Shown piece by piece: positions 19,339-30,767 of a DNA stretch of 64,000 bases. Source of the DNA: Saccharomyces paradoxus (lineage: Eukaryota; Ascomycota; Saccharomycetes; Saccharomycetales; Saccharomycetaceae); contig NC_047500.1 of NCBI RefSeq assembly GCF_002079055.1, positions 714,927 to 778,926 on the forward strand. The letters run 5' to 3'. The translations under genes were made by a program, and so were the position numbers. How positions within the stretch are numbered: the first letter of the stretch is position 1; every line of letters begins with the position of its first letter. Below the pieces are notes generated by a model. It was not told the DNA's origin, made no database searches, and worked only from the letters and a program-made list of their open reading frames with translations.

Positions 19339-20773
19339 TTAACACCTTTTTTTCTTGAGCCAAATTAGTGGTGGAATTGAGAAAGCTACCAAAATCATAC
19401 CAAATCCAACCGCAATTGAAAGCCCCAATCTTGTATCATAAAGAGCGGCCAACACAATTGGTGCCACCAGTTTACCAATCCCGGAGATGGCTCCAATTGA
19501 AGGCATTAAATGGACCTTGAGTTTCGGGTCGATGTACATGGAAAAAAGGGCTGGAATGCTCGAGGACAAAAAGTTATAACCTAGCAATGTAATCGACATT
19601 CCAGCTGAAAAAAATATACCACAGTTTGTGGATGGAATTGATTTATGCTTCAAGGCTTCGGATGCTCCAATCATAAAAGCTTGTCCCAGTAATGAAACAA
19701 ATAATGCAGAGACGGACAGAAAGACTTGACCGCTGTACAAGGAATCTTTTTTCTTTTCCTCAGCGGTCTCACTTCCAGTCGTCTCTGACTCGTCTAAACC
19801 GTCCTCTTTGGCCCTGTCGCAGGGGCATCCGATGTTTATCAACTTTGGAGCGAAATAGCTTCCAGCGACACCAAGTATAGATGCGGCCATAAACGCTATG
19901 CCTTGAAACTTGGTGTCCCAGTTAACATGGAGCGTTAGGAATACTGGCATAAAGTAAACTACTTCACTCATAATAAATGATGATAGGAACATGCTCCATA
20001 GTAGAATCAAGCAGGAGATAAGTTTTTCTCTTTTAACGCTAAAGAATTGCCTCAGAGCACTGAAAAGGCTGTTATTTTCCGAATTTGAAACTTTTACCTT
20101 AGGATTTTCCAAAACGATGGTTAATAGAACGCATACTGCAAGAATTATGAAACTAGAGGCAAATGTCGGTGCGTTGTAAGAGGCAATTCGGTATCCTTTA
20201 ATTTTGAAATCGCAATATCCAAAAAATATGACAATTAATTGCGCTAACGCCATGAAGATACCGGCCGCTGTTCGATAAATTGATAGAAGCTTGAAAACGA
20301 TACCTCTGTCTCGTGCGATTGATGTGATGTAACTGAACACTATAGCACCAGAAGCAGATGCTGCACCGCAGATAATACGCCCACCGAGCAAAGTGTTTAG
20401 CGACACTGCACCGCCGCATGAATACAAAAAATTACCCACAAACGATAAAAAGTAAAGTCCAACTATTACCCATTTGATGGACCCAAAAAATGCAGCAATA
20501 TCTCCAATAATGAATGAAACAAAAACTTGAACTGCTGCAGAAATGGCTTGAATTCTGAACAAGAATTTGTCCGGGTCGGTTTCTCCGTTCTTTATCATGT
20601 TAGCATACTAGTTCATTAAAATTGTTTTAAATTTACTTTATACTTACTACTTTGATGTAGTCAACCACGCTTGAAAGATATACGCAGGAGTCGAAACTGA
20701 ATTGAACAGCTATCAAAATCACGGCCAAGTATTTCAAAAACATGTGCTTCTTGACACCTAAAATTTTTTTCAT
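19339..20773 (-). CDS. YNR062C: YNR062C, MFS transporter; two exons proposed
   Basis: The uninterrupted frame is 419 codons (20598 to 19339) and lacks a first membrane span. Upstream, in another frame, ATG 20773 opens 42 codons (MKKILGVKKH...VVDYIKV) that form exactly such a span. Joining them by removing 20590-20647 keeps phase and gives a 458-residue protein with about 12 spans and an acidic central loop (GLDESETTGSETAEEKKKD). I therefore annotate exon 1 as 20773-20648 and exon 2 as 20589-19339. The family is MFS with unknown substrate. The S288C ORF is shorter (327 residues as I recall), so the reference gene model or allele may be incomplete. Alternatives are an ancestral frameshift, or use of the intron-internal ATG at 20598. 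Confidence 0.75.
20590..20647 (-). other. Proposed 58-nt spliceosomal intron in YNR062C
   Basis: On the coding strand it begins GTAAGT (a known variant of yeast GTATGT). It contains TGCTAAC, one base from the branch consensus TACTAAC, about 11 bases before the 3' end, and it ends AAAG. The exon junction is phase 0 (GTA | AAC). The intron contains an in-frame stop (GTA AGT ATA AAG TAA), so unspliced mRNA would truncate after 46 codons. At 58 nt it is near the short end of yeast introns but comparable to those of MATa1. All of this is read from sequence; splicing itself is inferred. Confidence 0.65.
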
Positions 20774-21921
20774 TTTGATTTTATTGTTCCAGTGTCGAGT
20801 GACGTGCACTTGTAATGCAACTGAGACTCAATTAAGACGAACGAAACAGTAACTGGCAACTAGGAAGTATTGTTAACGAATCTTTTATATGATAATAATT
20901 GATTGACGGTGATTCTTTTCCCGATTAGGAAAAATTGTTCCGCTGTGAAATGGGATAGGCTTGTTTGGGCGCTGTACTTTTATATCAAAATAGTAAATCA
21001 TATCGTTCAGTAGTAACAGAAGACAACTGACTTTTGGTAGTTCTAATCATTTAGACTATCCCAATTTTCAGACGGTTTTCCCATATTCTGTGAGACTCTG
21101 ACCTCGAAACGAAAGACTGGAAGAAGAAATGAAGGGTTTCTTTGTAAGCCATAGAGACAAAGACTTGTGAGTAAAGTCGGTATTTTCCGCGAGCCCTCCT
21201 GTCGTAAACCTGTGTCTAAGGATACGAAAGTTCCGGCTTTTGTTACTGCCGTTTCTTGGTAGGTCACAGTAGTATATAATTGTTCTATATAATTCAAACC
21301 CTACACAATATTTACCCAGAAACAATTCATGAACCCTGCATTTAGATATAAGTTAACGTGCACTTTACAGCAGCTAAAATTTAGAATATCATGAATGACT
21401 TTTGAAGCGTGCTCAACAAGCAACAAATAGCATCGTAAATCAAATTCTAGTCAAGAATGTATTTATCAAAAAACAAGCCTCTGGTTAACGGCTCCGACAG
21501 TATACATGCCATTTTCTTGCAAAGACTAAGTAATGGACTGTATTTATTCTTGGGCCAGTAGAGAATACAAGTGATCACAAGAAAGCTTCATTACTTTTTA
21601 TTTCTTTTGGCAAGGATCCAGATTAAGAAACCTCAGAGACTAAACTTTCACCTAAAATTAGTTTGCCCGCATGTTAAAACAGTAGTTTCCAAATCTTTGA
21701 ATTCTCAGAATAGTCTGATGCTTTTTACATGGAGGTTATTGGGCTCTACGTGTAGGTTTACTTTGTAAGCCTCTCGCGTTAAAAAAGGTCTATTGTTTTA
21801 CGGCATCGTTGAAAAACTATGTTTGTGCCCTTTGATGTCATCATGCAAGGTTCAATTGAATTCAATCCATTGAGTTCGCTTAATCTAAAATTACAATAGT
21901 CCAGCATTTGCAACAAGCAGT
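20774..21921. promoter_or_regulatory. Divergent intergenic region YNR062C / YNR063W
   Basis: About 1.15 kb shared by the MFS gene and the zinc-cluster regulator, which are divergently transcribed. Such pairing often means local regulation, but this is inference. Frames of 84-85 codons near 21050-21320 have no recognisable features. Confidence 0.5.
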
Positions 21922-23757
21922 ATGGGCAGATCTAATGGCGTTAGAACAAGGGCCACTAGTTTGGCTTGTACCGTCTGTAGAAAACGAAAGTTGAAATGCG
22001 ATGGGAACAAACCATGTGGAAGATGTGTAAGGCTAAATACACCTAAAGAATGCATCTATAGTATTGATAAAAGGAAAGACAAGAGAAAAATTCAGAACGG
22101 GTCGAAGGTTTTTTTATTTAAGAATAATAATATTGATAACGGGAATAATTCTACTCTAGAGAACAAAGGACTAAGTGAGGATCCTGCGTCCCATATATAT
22201 AAAGAGGAAACTCCACAATTTGATTCAGATATTGATATATCAAGATTTGGCACAAATGATGCCGTGATTTTCAATAATGACGGGTGGAACGCTTCCCTTC
22301 CAATCGATTTTAATTTCGATGAGCTTAACACTGAGACGACAGATTTTGATGACTTTTTAAAACTATTAGGTGATAATTCACCTTTACCGGAACGAAAAGG
22401 CCTTTCCTATTCCCCAACAGTCACAGGCTTAAGCGACGTGGCTAAGGCAACTGAGAGCGAAGATCACGCTCTTACGAGGTCTCGGCTGATCGATGTATTG
22501 TTTGAGAACGAGCTTCACGCTGTACCAGGAATATCAAAACGCCATCTAATTGAGCTGGAATCCCGATACCCAAATTTGGAATGTACAGAAGGAAATAGTG
22601 ATGAAAAGTTTTTACTTTCAACTGTATTGTGCCTCGGGTCGTTAACTATACGAAAAAGGGAATTATTGAATCATTCAAACATAGAAAATAGTCCACTTTT
22701 GTCAGAAAATGGTATTTCAAGACTGACTACTGACGCTTTCAAGTACTATAATGCTGCGAAAACGCTTGTTCCTGACTTGTTATCTCATCCCACAATCGAT
22801 GGATTTTGCGGCCTCGTTTTAATGGCAAATTTCATGACGATGATGATATCCTTAGAGCGCCAATTATACTTGAGCATAAATGCTTTACAGCTTGCTGTGG
22901 CTTTAAACTTGAACGACAGTATAAAATGCAAGGAATTTCTTGAATTGAACAGCGACGGAATTGGTGTGATCTTGCTATTTTGGAACATTTGGTGTTCTTC
23001 TTGCATGTTGGCAACAATTCACGGAAAAAATCCTTTTATCACCTTGGAACAAATCACAACACCTCTGCCCTGTGAAATATGCCCTCGCAATAAAACTAAT
23101 GAACTTCCGATAAATTTCATGCAAATTAGAATCAAGCTAGCCACTCTACAAAGTAAGATTTTTCAACAGCTATATACTTCCAGTACCACGAACGAGGTAC
23201 CGTTCGTAGACTTAGAAAAAGAATTTGAGGAAGTTTCAATTCAGATTACCAGGTTAAAAGGTTTTCCGATATTCGAAGAACATCTTTTTTACAGGAGCAG
23301 AGTCCTAATGTTAGAGCTATCATGTTTAAGAGCTCAGGCTTCTTTTCTATTATATCGTCCGTATCTGATCACCGGAAAATCCTTACAAGCAGTAACCATG
23401 GCAAAATCAATAATTCACGAAATATGGAGTCAATACACTAAACAGTTCCCCGATAACGAAAAGGAAAGGCATGAACATTTGGATTGGAATTTTTGTTATC
23501 CTTTAAGAACAGCGTCACTAACATTATGTATTTCATGTGTTATTCTTTTAAGGTATAAGCAGGTGGTGCAGTTCCTTGAAGTTACTGAACTATTTGAATA
23601 TGTTCTAGCATTGGAAATATTGCAAGATTTAGTTCAGGTACTTCCTATTGAACGAAACCTTATTGATATAGTCAAATATCCCGTCAGTCCAGTACAGCTG
23701 AGTGGTGATAGTTTCGTCGAATTTTGGGGTCGCATACTTTACCAAACCTCTTCCTAG
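21922..23757 (+). CDS. YNR063W: YNR063W, Zn2Cys6 transcription factor, target unknown
   Basis: Encodes 611 residues. Residues 16-44 form a classic binuclear zinc cluster: C-x2-C-x6-C-x5-C-x2-C-x8-C in CTVCRKRKLKCDGNKPCGRC and on to KEC. A basic linker (DKRKDKRKIQNG) follows. Acidic stretches around residues 85-150 could serve as an activation region. The remainder resembles the fungal-specific middle-homology domain, with hydrophobic helices such as LLYRPYLITGKSLQAVTMAKSI. It is a nuclear sequence-specific regulator by family, with no known target that I can name. It diverges from the YNR062C transporter, so that transporter is a reasonable candidate target. No frame damage is present. Confidence 0.92.
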   Translation: MGRSNGVRTRATSLACTVCRKRKLKCDGNKPCGRCVRLNTPKECIYSIDKRKDKRKIQNGSKVFLFKNNNIDNGNNSTLENKGLSEDPASHIYKEETPQFDSDIDISRFGTNDAVIFNNDGWNASLPIDFNFDELNTETTDFDDFLKLLGDNSPLPERKGLSYSPTVTGLSDVAKATESEDHALTRSRLIDVLFENELHAVPGISKRHLIELESRYPNLECTEGNSDEKFLLSTVLCLGSLTIRKRELLNHSNIENSPLLSENGISRLTTDAFKYYNAAKTLVPDLLSHPTIDGFCGLVLMANFMTMMISLERQLYLSINALQLAVALNLNDSIKCKEFLELNSDGIGVILLFWNIWCSSCMLATIHGKNPFITLEQITTPLPCEICPRNKTNELPINFMQIRIKLATLQSKIFQQLYTSSTTNEVPFVDLEKEFEEVSIQITRLKGFPIFEEHLFYRSRVLMLELSCLRAQASFLLYRPYLITGKSLQAVTMAKSIIHEIWSQYTKQFPDNEKERHEHLDWNFCYPLRTASLTLCISCVILLRYKQVVQFLEVTELFEYVLALEILQDLVQVLPIERNLIDIVKYPVSPVQLSGDSFVEFWGRILYQTSS

Positions 23758-24104
23758 CTGATTTTTCTGACAATTTGTTCAGAAATCATCTTTTGAGATA
23801 GAAGTATACTAGGGAAAAGATCTAGATGATATGGTAGTAGGTCTACGCTTTTGAAAAAATAGATTGTCAAAAAGGTGGCCTTAGAACTCACAAATGTTAT
23901 ATACCTAGATTGATATATTGTCGCTGGGCCTGCACAGTACAAAACCTTGTTAATCGACCAAAAATCTGTTCTGACGTATTTATAAGCAATGATGGGTAAT
24001 ATAAGAATACTCTGAGGCAGCTCTGTGTGAATCGAAATACCTATGTATTTTTGCAACTAAACAAAATACGAGATATTCTATTTAGAAAACGTTGTCACAA
24101 AAAC
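23758..24104. other. Convergent intergenic region YNR063W / YNR064C
   Basis: About 350 bp between convergent genes. The frames seen are shadows or chance. It should hold two polyadenylation regions. Confidence 0.55.
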
Positions 24105-24986
24105 TTAGTATCCTTGATTTTCTGCAAGCATACTGATGATTTCTTCGGCAATAGCAACTACGTGAGTCTCCAGCGCAAAGTGGCCAGTATCATAGTAAAC
24201 AACCTTTAAATCATCAACATCTTTCCGATAAGCTTCGGCTCCTGCAACACTGAAAATAGTATCATTTGCACCCCACGCAACCAGCACAGGAATCTTTGAA
24301 TCTCTCAAGAATCTTTGAAAGGCTGGGTACAACTTTATATTATTCTGATAGTCGAAAAATAATCTCAATTGAATATCGGCCTGGCCGCTGCGTTGAATTA
24401 GCGCAATATCAAGCGTATAAGCGGCAGGATCAACAGATTCAATATCTGCCACTCCGTCATGATACTGGCGTATGACATTGGCCGGGTCTTGAAGGTACGG
24501 GATAAGGGATTGAACAAACACCGGATCACTTTGATATGACTTCCAATATTTCTTCAACGGACCCCAAAAGCGATCATCGAGACCCTCTTCGTAAGCATTA
24601 CCATTTTGAGTAACAATGCCAGTAATTCTGGAGGGAAACTTCAAGGCTAACCGGAAACCTACCGGAGAACCATAATCAAATATATATATGGCAAACTTTT
24701 CAATCCTCAAAGTATCTAATAAATATCCTATACTCTCACACAGAGAGTCAAAGCTGAACGTGTAGTTTTCCGGCGTTTCCGTAAATCCAAACCCAGGAAG
24801 ATCCGGAGCAATGATGTGAAAGTGTTCAGCTAGTAAGGGAATGAGGTTCCTGAACATGTTGGAGGATGTAGGGAACCCATGCAGCAATAAAATTGTGGGG
24901 TTACCTGCTGCACCTGCCTCACGGTACCAAACCTTTACACCGTCTTGAACTTGGATCTTGTGAAATCTTGCAATGATGTTTGACAT
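24105..24986 (-). CDS. YNR064C: YNR064C, alpha/beta hydrolase of epoxide hydrolase type
   Basis: Encodes 293 residues. The fold and motifs are those of soluble epoxide hydrolases and haloalkane dehalogenases: oxyanion motif HGFPTSSNMFR, then the nucleophile Asp104 in IFDYGSPVG. A helical cap domain with WGPLKKYW follows. The charge relay is completed by Asp242 (WGANDTIF) and His269 (DTGHFALE). An Asp rather than Ser nucleophile supports epoxide hydrolase over esterase. YNR064C is described as having epoxide hydrolase activity. Natural substrate and pathway are unknown. The family is common in bacteria, so transfer is possible but not shown here. Confidence 0.92.
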   Translation of the reverse strand: MSNIIARFHKIQVQDGVKVWYREAGAAGNPTILLLHGFPTSSNMFRNLIPLLAEHFHIIAPDLPGFGFTETPENYTFSFDSLCESIGYLLDTLRIEKFAIYIFDYGSPVGFRLALKFPSRITGIVTQNGNAYEEGLDDRFWGPLKKYWKSYQSDPVFVQSLIPYLQDPANVIRQYHDGVADIESVDPAAYTLDIALIQRSGQADIQLRLFFDYQNNIKLYPAFQRFLRDSKIPVLVAWGANDTIFSVAGAEAYRKDVDDLKVVYYDTGHFALETHVVAIAEEIISMLAENQGY

Positions 24987-25329
24987 TCTTATCTTTGGTT
25001 GAACTTTGACGGTGAAAGGAGAGTGGTCTATGTTCAGTTAATTTGTCTGTGCTTATATATGTTCTTTTTGGCTCCTATCACTTTTGGCTCCTATCACTTT
25101 AGAATATCTGTCACGATTATGTGCGGCGGAGTCTGCAAGCAAGTGACAGACGGATGGCCTGCAGCGCCGTCTGTGAAAAAGATGAATATTGGATTATCAT
25201 ACCTTTGAAAAACTATGTCAATAACAAGGGTGAATGGAGGTTCCAGAAATGCACAATATTGTGGAAATGCTTATGCTAACTTTTGTTAACAAACATACAA
25301 TTATTTAGTCTATGGGAAAAAAAATCTAT
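24987..25329. other. Intergenic region YNR064C promoter / YSN1 3' flank
   Basis: About 340 bp. It holds the 16-bp tandem duplication listed separately. No gene is recognised. Confidence 0.55.
25066..25097. repeat. Perfect 16-bp tandem duplication
   Basis: TTTTGGCTCCTATCAC occurs twice back to back, 80-111 bp upstream of the YNR064C ATG. Two identical copies suggest a recent slippage or duplication event in the promoter. Confidence 0.9.
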
Positions 25330-28300
25330 TTACTCGTCCTCGTTGCGCGTAGCAGTTGAATCAGGCTTGTGGGCGGAACTACGTGCTGGCAATGCGTCTG
25401 GAATATCGCTAGTGGCAGGCTGGTCTGTCTGTGACGTGCGCTCTTGTTCAGGTCTGTGAGCATCTTCTTGCTCGATTTCAAAATTACTGCCTTGATCTGT
25501 GAAACTGGATAAATCGTTGGCGTCTTCATGCAAGCCATCTGATTCATTTGAAAACTGATCATGAAGCAGCGAAGAGTAAGTAGGACCCTTTTTGTTTCCA
25601 AACCTTGCCCTTAATTTTGAAGAAAAGTGTGCTGCACCTGTCTTCGTGTGTTGAAACGCAGACTTGGTAATTAAAGAAAGGTATAATCCTAGTTTAACAA
25701 TGATGTTGACAACTCTATCAGTATTATTGTTTTCTATCAGTCCATCGTCTCCTAGTCTAATTTCTTCAAATCTTGAAAACCCCCCATTTCTTCTGATACC
25801 TCTATCATATACAAACCATGCGGCAAAGAAAATAACGAGAAGAATTGTAACAAACACCGATACATAAGCACCGGTGTTTATAGGGTATTTTTCTTTGAAT
25901 GCCCATTCTTTTCCGGGACAAGGGTGTGGGGCTAAATGGGCATCCAATTTCAGGCCACCTTTACAAGTTGATAAGGGAATTTTCCTATAGCCGGAGGATT
26001 CAAAATATTCAATTAAATCTGGCTCCTTTTTACAGATATCGGCAGCATTGGCTGAACTTAAGCCTTTGACTAATTTACAAGTACCATCTTTGGCTTTATA
26101 AAAGTTATAGTCACACTCGAAATCATGTCTTGTACATGGACAGTTTTTGACGTTCCTGGAAAATTCAGAAAGTGGAACATTTCCAATAAAACACTTTTCA
26201 TCGGTTTTACGTAAAAATTCTGTTCTATGGCCAAATAGACAACCATTATGGGAACCCAGAGGAGAGTATTCAAAGTCTGCGCTTTCTTTACTGGTAATAT
26301 CAAACTTGCATTGCCTCTCGAAGATGTTTCTAAAATCGATTGTGTATGTTCTGAATGAACCACTCCCCATGTTTTTTGCTTCTCCAAATAGCAGAAACCT
26401 TAAAGCAGAATCTCTGGGAACGGTGGTAATGTCCTTTACGAAGACCTTATCACCACAGAACTTATAATCTTTCCATGTTTTACCAAAATCAGTGGAGTAG
26501 GAAATAGAATCAGTTTCTGCATTTTCAGGCACCAGAACTAAGACTCCACCATGATCACCGTACTCCCATTGATGGGAGCCTTTCTTAACTTCAGCCCACG
26601 TCTCTCCTCCATCAGTGGTTAAGAAAGTGGAACACTCCTCATATGGTAGAAGCCTATCCCCGACGTTTCCGACACCAAACATCATTCCCAACGCAGAACC
26701 GGAAGAATATGTATCTCTTATATCCTTACGTTCAGTGTAGCCATGCAAATGTAGAGAACACTTATCTAATGATACAGAATCGCAAGAAAACTTTTTCCCT
26801 TCCGAATCCTTCTTTGGAGGTTTCAAAAAGTTCCAATCTGAACCTTCATTAAAGGTGATCTTCGTCTTCAATTGTTCGTCTTCCTTATTCTCGGAAACCT
26901 TGTCACTATTCGAAACGATGTTGATGAGGATAATGCCTTCAAGACCTTGAACTTTTTCAAAGTCTACATAACCCAATGTATTTCTATTAACAGCATGCCC
27001 CAAGGTGACAAAAGAAGTACCATTTGAGTTGGATTTCAAAAGATTACCAAAATCGCGTCCTGATTCTATGTTTGTTGCCACATGTATAAATATCGATCCC
27101 TCCTCGGATCCTAAAATAGTAAATGCCTCCTGCTTCCCAATGTCTTCACCATATGGGAACTTTGCCTCGGCAAACTCAGCACCATCAATAGTTACATATG
27201 CCCTTAACTCATTGTTTTCATGAGGCACGGCAACAATGATATAGCCACCAGTAGACAAGTAACCGATAATGTTTTCAAAGACGGTTGTTTTATCACTGTG
27301 GAAAAAATCTACAGAAGAAACTAAGCTTCTCGTTTCTGAAGACTTTTCCTTTACTTGGCACATAACCATCTCCTCATTTGACGGATATTTGAAAAGTGTG
27401 CCTGCGAACTCACAATGAATTGCACTATCAAGCATTTCTGTAAAAGTTTCACCCCCATCTTTGGTGAGGTATGCTACGGCATGACATTCTGGACTTAAGA
27501 TTGATTCACAATTCTTACCACCATAATAAATAAATGTATCCTGTGCTTTAGCGCTAAAATCCAGTGGCATACCTAATTGCCTGGCTTCAGGCAATTTAGC
27601 TATCATAAAAGAGTATCCTCTATCGTGAGTTAAAAAGATGTTACCTTTGGAGCCAAACAAATAAGCTGAAGAATTGAAATATGGGTTGAACACAACTTCG
27701 ACAATTTTTTCGCCGTCAGTGTCAAACCTTTTCATTGTTTGTCCACCATCGTGGGATATATAGGCATCTCCTATCGAATTCAGCATGACCAAAGATTCGT
27801 CCGCAACTGTATCGAAGTATTGATAAAATTGAATTTCAAAGTCAAATTTGTTTTCTGTAGTCACTATTTCCTTGCCATTCGAGCCCTCCTTAGGGATTTC
27901 GTCACATGGAATGTCTACGGGCTCAATTTTCATGGGTGTTTTGCATTTATCACCTTTGATTAGTTGTAATGGCTCTACTAATACAGATTTACTCTTCGAT
28001 TTGTCACATATATCGGAAAGAGCAATTAGATTATAATCTGGTACACACTGGCCGTTTGTGTCCCTAACAAATTCAAACGAACATTCGTAGTCTGATGCAG
28101 AACAGCTGTTACAAGGAATTTCGTGTAAACTCAAATCTTTGAACGCTTTTTTTACCAAACAACGGGCGTCCTGTTTCCTCCTTCTATACTTGTATTTGGC
28201 GCCATTAACACATTTCCCATCCGCCAAATTCCAATCTTCAAAATCTTCCTCTTCACACGTTTTACGGTCAAATGCAGCTGAAAAATCAATGGCATACACG

Positions 28301-30018
28301 ATACTACTTGAAAGGATTGCGAGTTTGCCTTCTCGATTGGTCGTAGTAATGAGATGTCCGTCTAGAATAAATTTTGAGCCAGATCCATCTGGTGTTGTAT
28401 TAATCAATTGGGATGGACGGATACCACTTATACCATCAGTTAGCTCATATTCACTCCATGTTCCACCTTGGTCCAAAGAATAATAAAATTCTGATTGCAG
28501 ATCGCCATCTTCATTTGGATCATATGGGATATACACAATAATATTTCCCAGATCACCAGTGGCATATAACCCAGAAGAATTATGAGCCAATCTCCATGTC
28601 AAACCGCTATCTCTGGAGATAAAAGTTTTTTGGTCTTCCCAATCGAATTCACTGCCATCGCCAACAGAACCTGTCATTAACATGATTCCGGCAGAGGGAT
28701 TTGAAACTTCGAGCTGGTAAAAAGGGTTCTGAAGTGAACATCTTTCAGACCTAGTGATATCACATCCGAATGAATCTGCGTTTTCTCGGTCAACAACTTT
28801 CAAATTTGACCATGTGAGGCCGTTATCAACAGATATTTTAGTTTCGTCTCTTGCTATCTTTCCACCATATTTTCCTTTGCGATGAGAGTAGTCAATGTAA
28901 GGATGAAACGATCCAAATATTGTTCCTTTTAAGAAATCAGGAGAAGCGAGACGAATATATCCAAACTGATGGTTTGGTGTCCATTTAACGGGTGAAAATT
29001 TCAATCCTTGAGAATCTGATATTAAAATTTCTGAGGGAGCTGGTTGATCATTTTTCTCATCTGTGAACATTGTAGATATAGGAATGATTATTCTTCCAAT
29101 AGAATCTTCATCAATTTCATTCACATTGACGTGCCGTAATTGAGTAGGCAGTTGTGCCTTTTGAAAAGTAGATGCATCATTGGATATCCAGATGTCCATA
29201 GATGACATCTCATTATGCCCGTCGTCTTGCGTTAAAACGACCACATGAGACTTCAATATCTTGTATCGATTAACAATTTTATCTTTGAATTCATCGAATT
29301 CTTTAAAGGTTCTGCCTCCATCACTACTCAAAGCCAATTGAGTGTAAGTATCAGTTAAGCGATGTTCGCTATCGTATATAATGTTGGAGAACAAACATAT
29401 TATCGAAGCATCATTACCGCTAATATCAGAGTCCTTGCAAGATTTGACAAAGTTGCATCTTGAGGTTGTTATATCGTCATCATCTTTCTCTTTCAAGGAA
29501 GATTCGATCTTGTAAAAGGATTCCCCGTCATGGGTTAGGTATATTTTATTTGTGCCATAGAAAACACCTGAGTTTAGTGTATAACTAGGACAATCTGCAA
29601 TAAGATACTCTTTTTTTGTGGGATGAGTAGTTATAATGCAATCAGTACCTATATGGTATTCTTCAGGGATGGGTATAGTTAGAGCCCTCCATGACTTTCC
29701 ACCATCATCGGTGACGTAAAATTTGGGTGATGCATATATCGAAGCAAAAGCCCTGTCCTGTCCATGTAAAGGATCAATGACTAATCGAAAAATACGCTCT
29801 TTAATTTCTTTGACCGTTTCCCAATTTTCTCCAGCATCGAAACTTATCCACACTGCCCTATTGTCTAATCTGATCAAAGTGTTGGAGTCATCAAAACCCA
29901 CTAGACTGAATGTATATTCTGAAAGAGTCTCCGTTACTTTGGGGATGAATTCCTCTGCATTGAGTAAAGGAAGGAATAGAAATACCCAAATAACATACAG
30001 GGCATGAAATAATATCAT
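25330..30018 (-). CDS. YSN1: Intact Vps10/sortilin-family receptor (YNR066C + YNR065C as one gene)
   Basis: Encodes 1562 residues from ATG 30018. The frame stays open upstream to 30165 but only from a [27 protein letters not shown] is a signal peptide nearly identical in position to that of Pep1/Vps10. Two large lumenal Vps10 beta-propeller domains carry many Asp-box motifs (for example [27 protein letters not shown]), each followed by a Cys-rich 10CC module. A single span lies at about residues 1381-1403, with a cytosolic tail of about 159 residues holding a tyrosine sorting signal (TYSSLL). Pep1, Vth1 and Vth2 sort vacuolar hydrolases between Golgi and endosome. In S288C this locus is two ORFs (435 and 1116 residues as I recall); here it is uninterrupted. 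Confidence 0.93.
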   Translation of the reverse strand: MILFHALYVIWVFLFLPLLNAEEFIPKVTETLSEYTFSLVGFDDSNTLIRLDNRAVWISFDAGENWETVKEIKERIFRLVIDPLHGQDRAFASIYASPKFYVTDDGGKSWRALTIPIPEEYHIGTDCIITTHPTKKEYLIADCPSYTLNSGVFYGTNKIYLTHDGESFYKIESSLKEKDDDDITTSRCNFVKSCKDSDISGNDASIICLFSNIIYDSEHRLTDTYTQLALSSDGGRTFKEFDEFKDKIVNRYKILKSHVVVLTQDDGHNEMSSMDIWISNDASTFQKAQLPTQLRHVNVNEIDEDSIGRIIIPISTMFTDEKNDQPAPSEILISDSQGLKFSPVKWTPNHQFGYIRLASPDFLKGTIFGSFHPYIDYSHRKGKYGGKIARDETKISVDNGLTWSNLKVVDRENADSFGCDITRSERCSLQNPFYQLEVSNPSAGIMLMTGSVGDGSEFDWEDQKTFISRDSGLTWRLAHNSSGLYATGDLGNIIVYIPYDPNEDGDLQSEFYYSLDQGGTWSEYELTDGISGIRPSQLINTTPDGSGSKFILDGHLITTTNREGKLAILSSSIVYAIDFSAAFDRKTCEEEDFEDWNLADGKCVNGAKYKYRRRKQDARCLVKKAFKDLSLHEIPCNSCSASDYECSFEFVRDTNGQCVPDYNLIALSDICDKSKSKSVLVEPLQLIKGDKCKTPMKIEPVDIPCDEIPKEGSNGKEIVTTENKFDFEIQFYQYFDTVADESLVMLNSIGDAYISHDGGQTMKRFDTDGEKIVEVVFNPYFNSSAYLFGSKGNIFLTHDRGYSFMIAKLPEARQLGMPLDFSAKAQDTFIYYGGKNCESILSPECHAVAYLTKDGGETFTEMLDSAIHCEFAGTLFKYPSNEEMVMCQVKEKSSETRSLVSSVDFFHSDKTTVFENIIGYLSTGGYIIVAVPHENNELRAYVTIDGAEFAEAKFPYGEDIGKQEAFTILGSEEGSIFIHVATNIESGRDFGNLLKSNSNGTSFVTLGHAVNRNTLGYVDFEKVQGLEGIILINIVSNSDKVSENKEDEQLKTKITFNEGSDWNFLKPPKKDSEGKKFSCDSVSLDKCSLHLHGYTERKDIRDTYSSGSALGMMFGVGNVGDRLLPYEECSTFLTTDGGETWAEVKKGSHQWEYGDHGGVLVLVPENAETDSISYSTDFGKTWKDYKFCGDKVFVKDITTVPRDSALRFLLFGEAKNMGSGSFRTYTIDFRNIFERQCKFDITSKESADFEYSPLGSHNGCLFGHRTEFLRKTDEKCFIGNVPLSEFSRNVKNCPCTRHDFECDYNFYKAKDGTCKLVKGLSSANAADICKKEPDLIEYFESSGYRKIPLSTCKGGLKLDAHLAPHPCPGKEWAFKEKYPINTGAYVSVFVTILLVIFFAAWFVYDRGIRRNGGFSRFEEIRLGDDGLIENNNTDRVVNIIVKLGLYLSLITKSAFQHTKTGAAHFSSKLRARFGNKKGPTYSSLLHDQFSNESDGLHEDANDLSSFTDQGSNFEIEQEDAHRPEQERTSQTDQPATSDIPDALPARSSAHKPDSTATRNEDE

Positions 30019-30767
30019 AATTGGGGATCTTTTACCTTTTATTAGTTCAAAGTTTTTTTTCAAATCTCGGAACTTTATATTACGATTCAACTGACCAAAA
30101 AAAAAAAAGGTAGCGGAGGATCTTCTGGTTGCATATTGGCGGGATTTAAATGAGTTTTGACGCAACAGGTTGCAAATATTCTACAAATATTCTAAAAATA
30201 CTCTAAAAATATTCCAAAAGTATTCTAAAAATAAACAACCCGGATTCTCGCAATTAGTTTGAGTCTGGTGATTTTGAGTTGATCATGTTCGCTTCCTGCT
30301 CAGCCATCAATGTTTACCATTTGATGATGGAAACAACAGATGGAACTAGAAACCTAGGAAAAGATACATTGATTTGCTAATGCTGCCAGGAATACGCTAA
30401 TACTATAAAGGAGGTACATTGTTAAACCTAATTTGTAAATTTAGAGAATAAGTATTTTTAAGGACCATAGTCCAGAATAGTATTCTGCAAAACAAATTCC
30501 AAATGATGAAAAAAAAAATTCTCGCTATGTTCAATTGATGCAGTTTAAGATGACGTTAGAGTTTTATTGTAGTACAGACATTATTTTGATATGTCGAGGC
30601 ATTGAAGTATCAATATACCTCTTATCGGCGTGCAGCTACCTAACTGTCTCTCTCACACCGTGGTCTTTTCGAATGCAACAACTTTCAAGTTAAGTAAAAA
30701 TGATTTATTCTATAAAATATGTATTTAGTGGGAAAGACTCGACAGACCTGCTTGCCAAGTTCTCTTT
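30019..30767. promoter_or_regulatory. Intergenic region: YSN1 promoter and DSE4 3' flank
   Basis: About 750 bp. It contains an array of 11-bp AT-rich repeats (listed separately) upstream of the Vps10-family gene and a poly-A run of 9 at about 30510. No gene is recognised. Confidence 0.55.
30172..30226. repeat. Five tandem 11-bp repeats (consensus AAAAATATTCT)
   Basis: Five contiguous 11-base units vary slightly around AAAAATATTCT, and a partial sixth follows. The array sits about 155-210 bp upstream of the Vps10-family ATG. The period is close to one helical turn, so every TTC/TCT faces the same side of the DNA. Protein binding is not shown. Confidence 0.85.

Noticed and set aside
30019-30165. 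49-codon N-terminal extension of the Vps10-family frame
   Set aside because: It begins at TTG with no ATG before codon 50, and the signal peptide starts at the ATG, as in Pep1.
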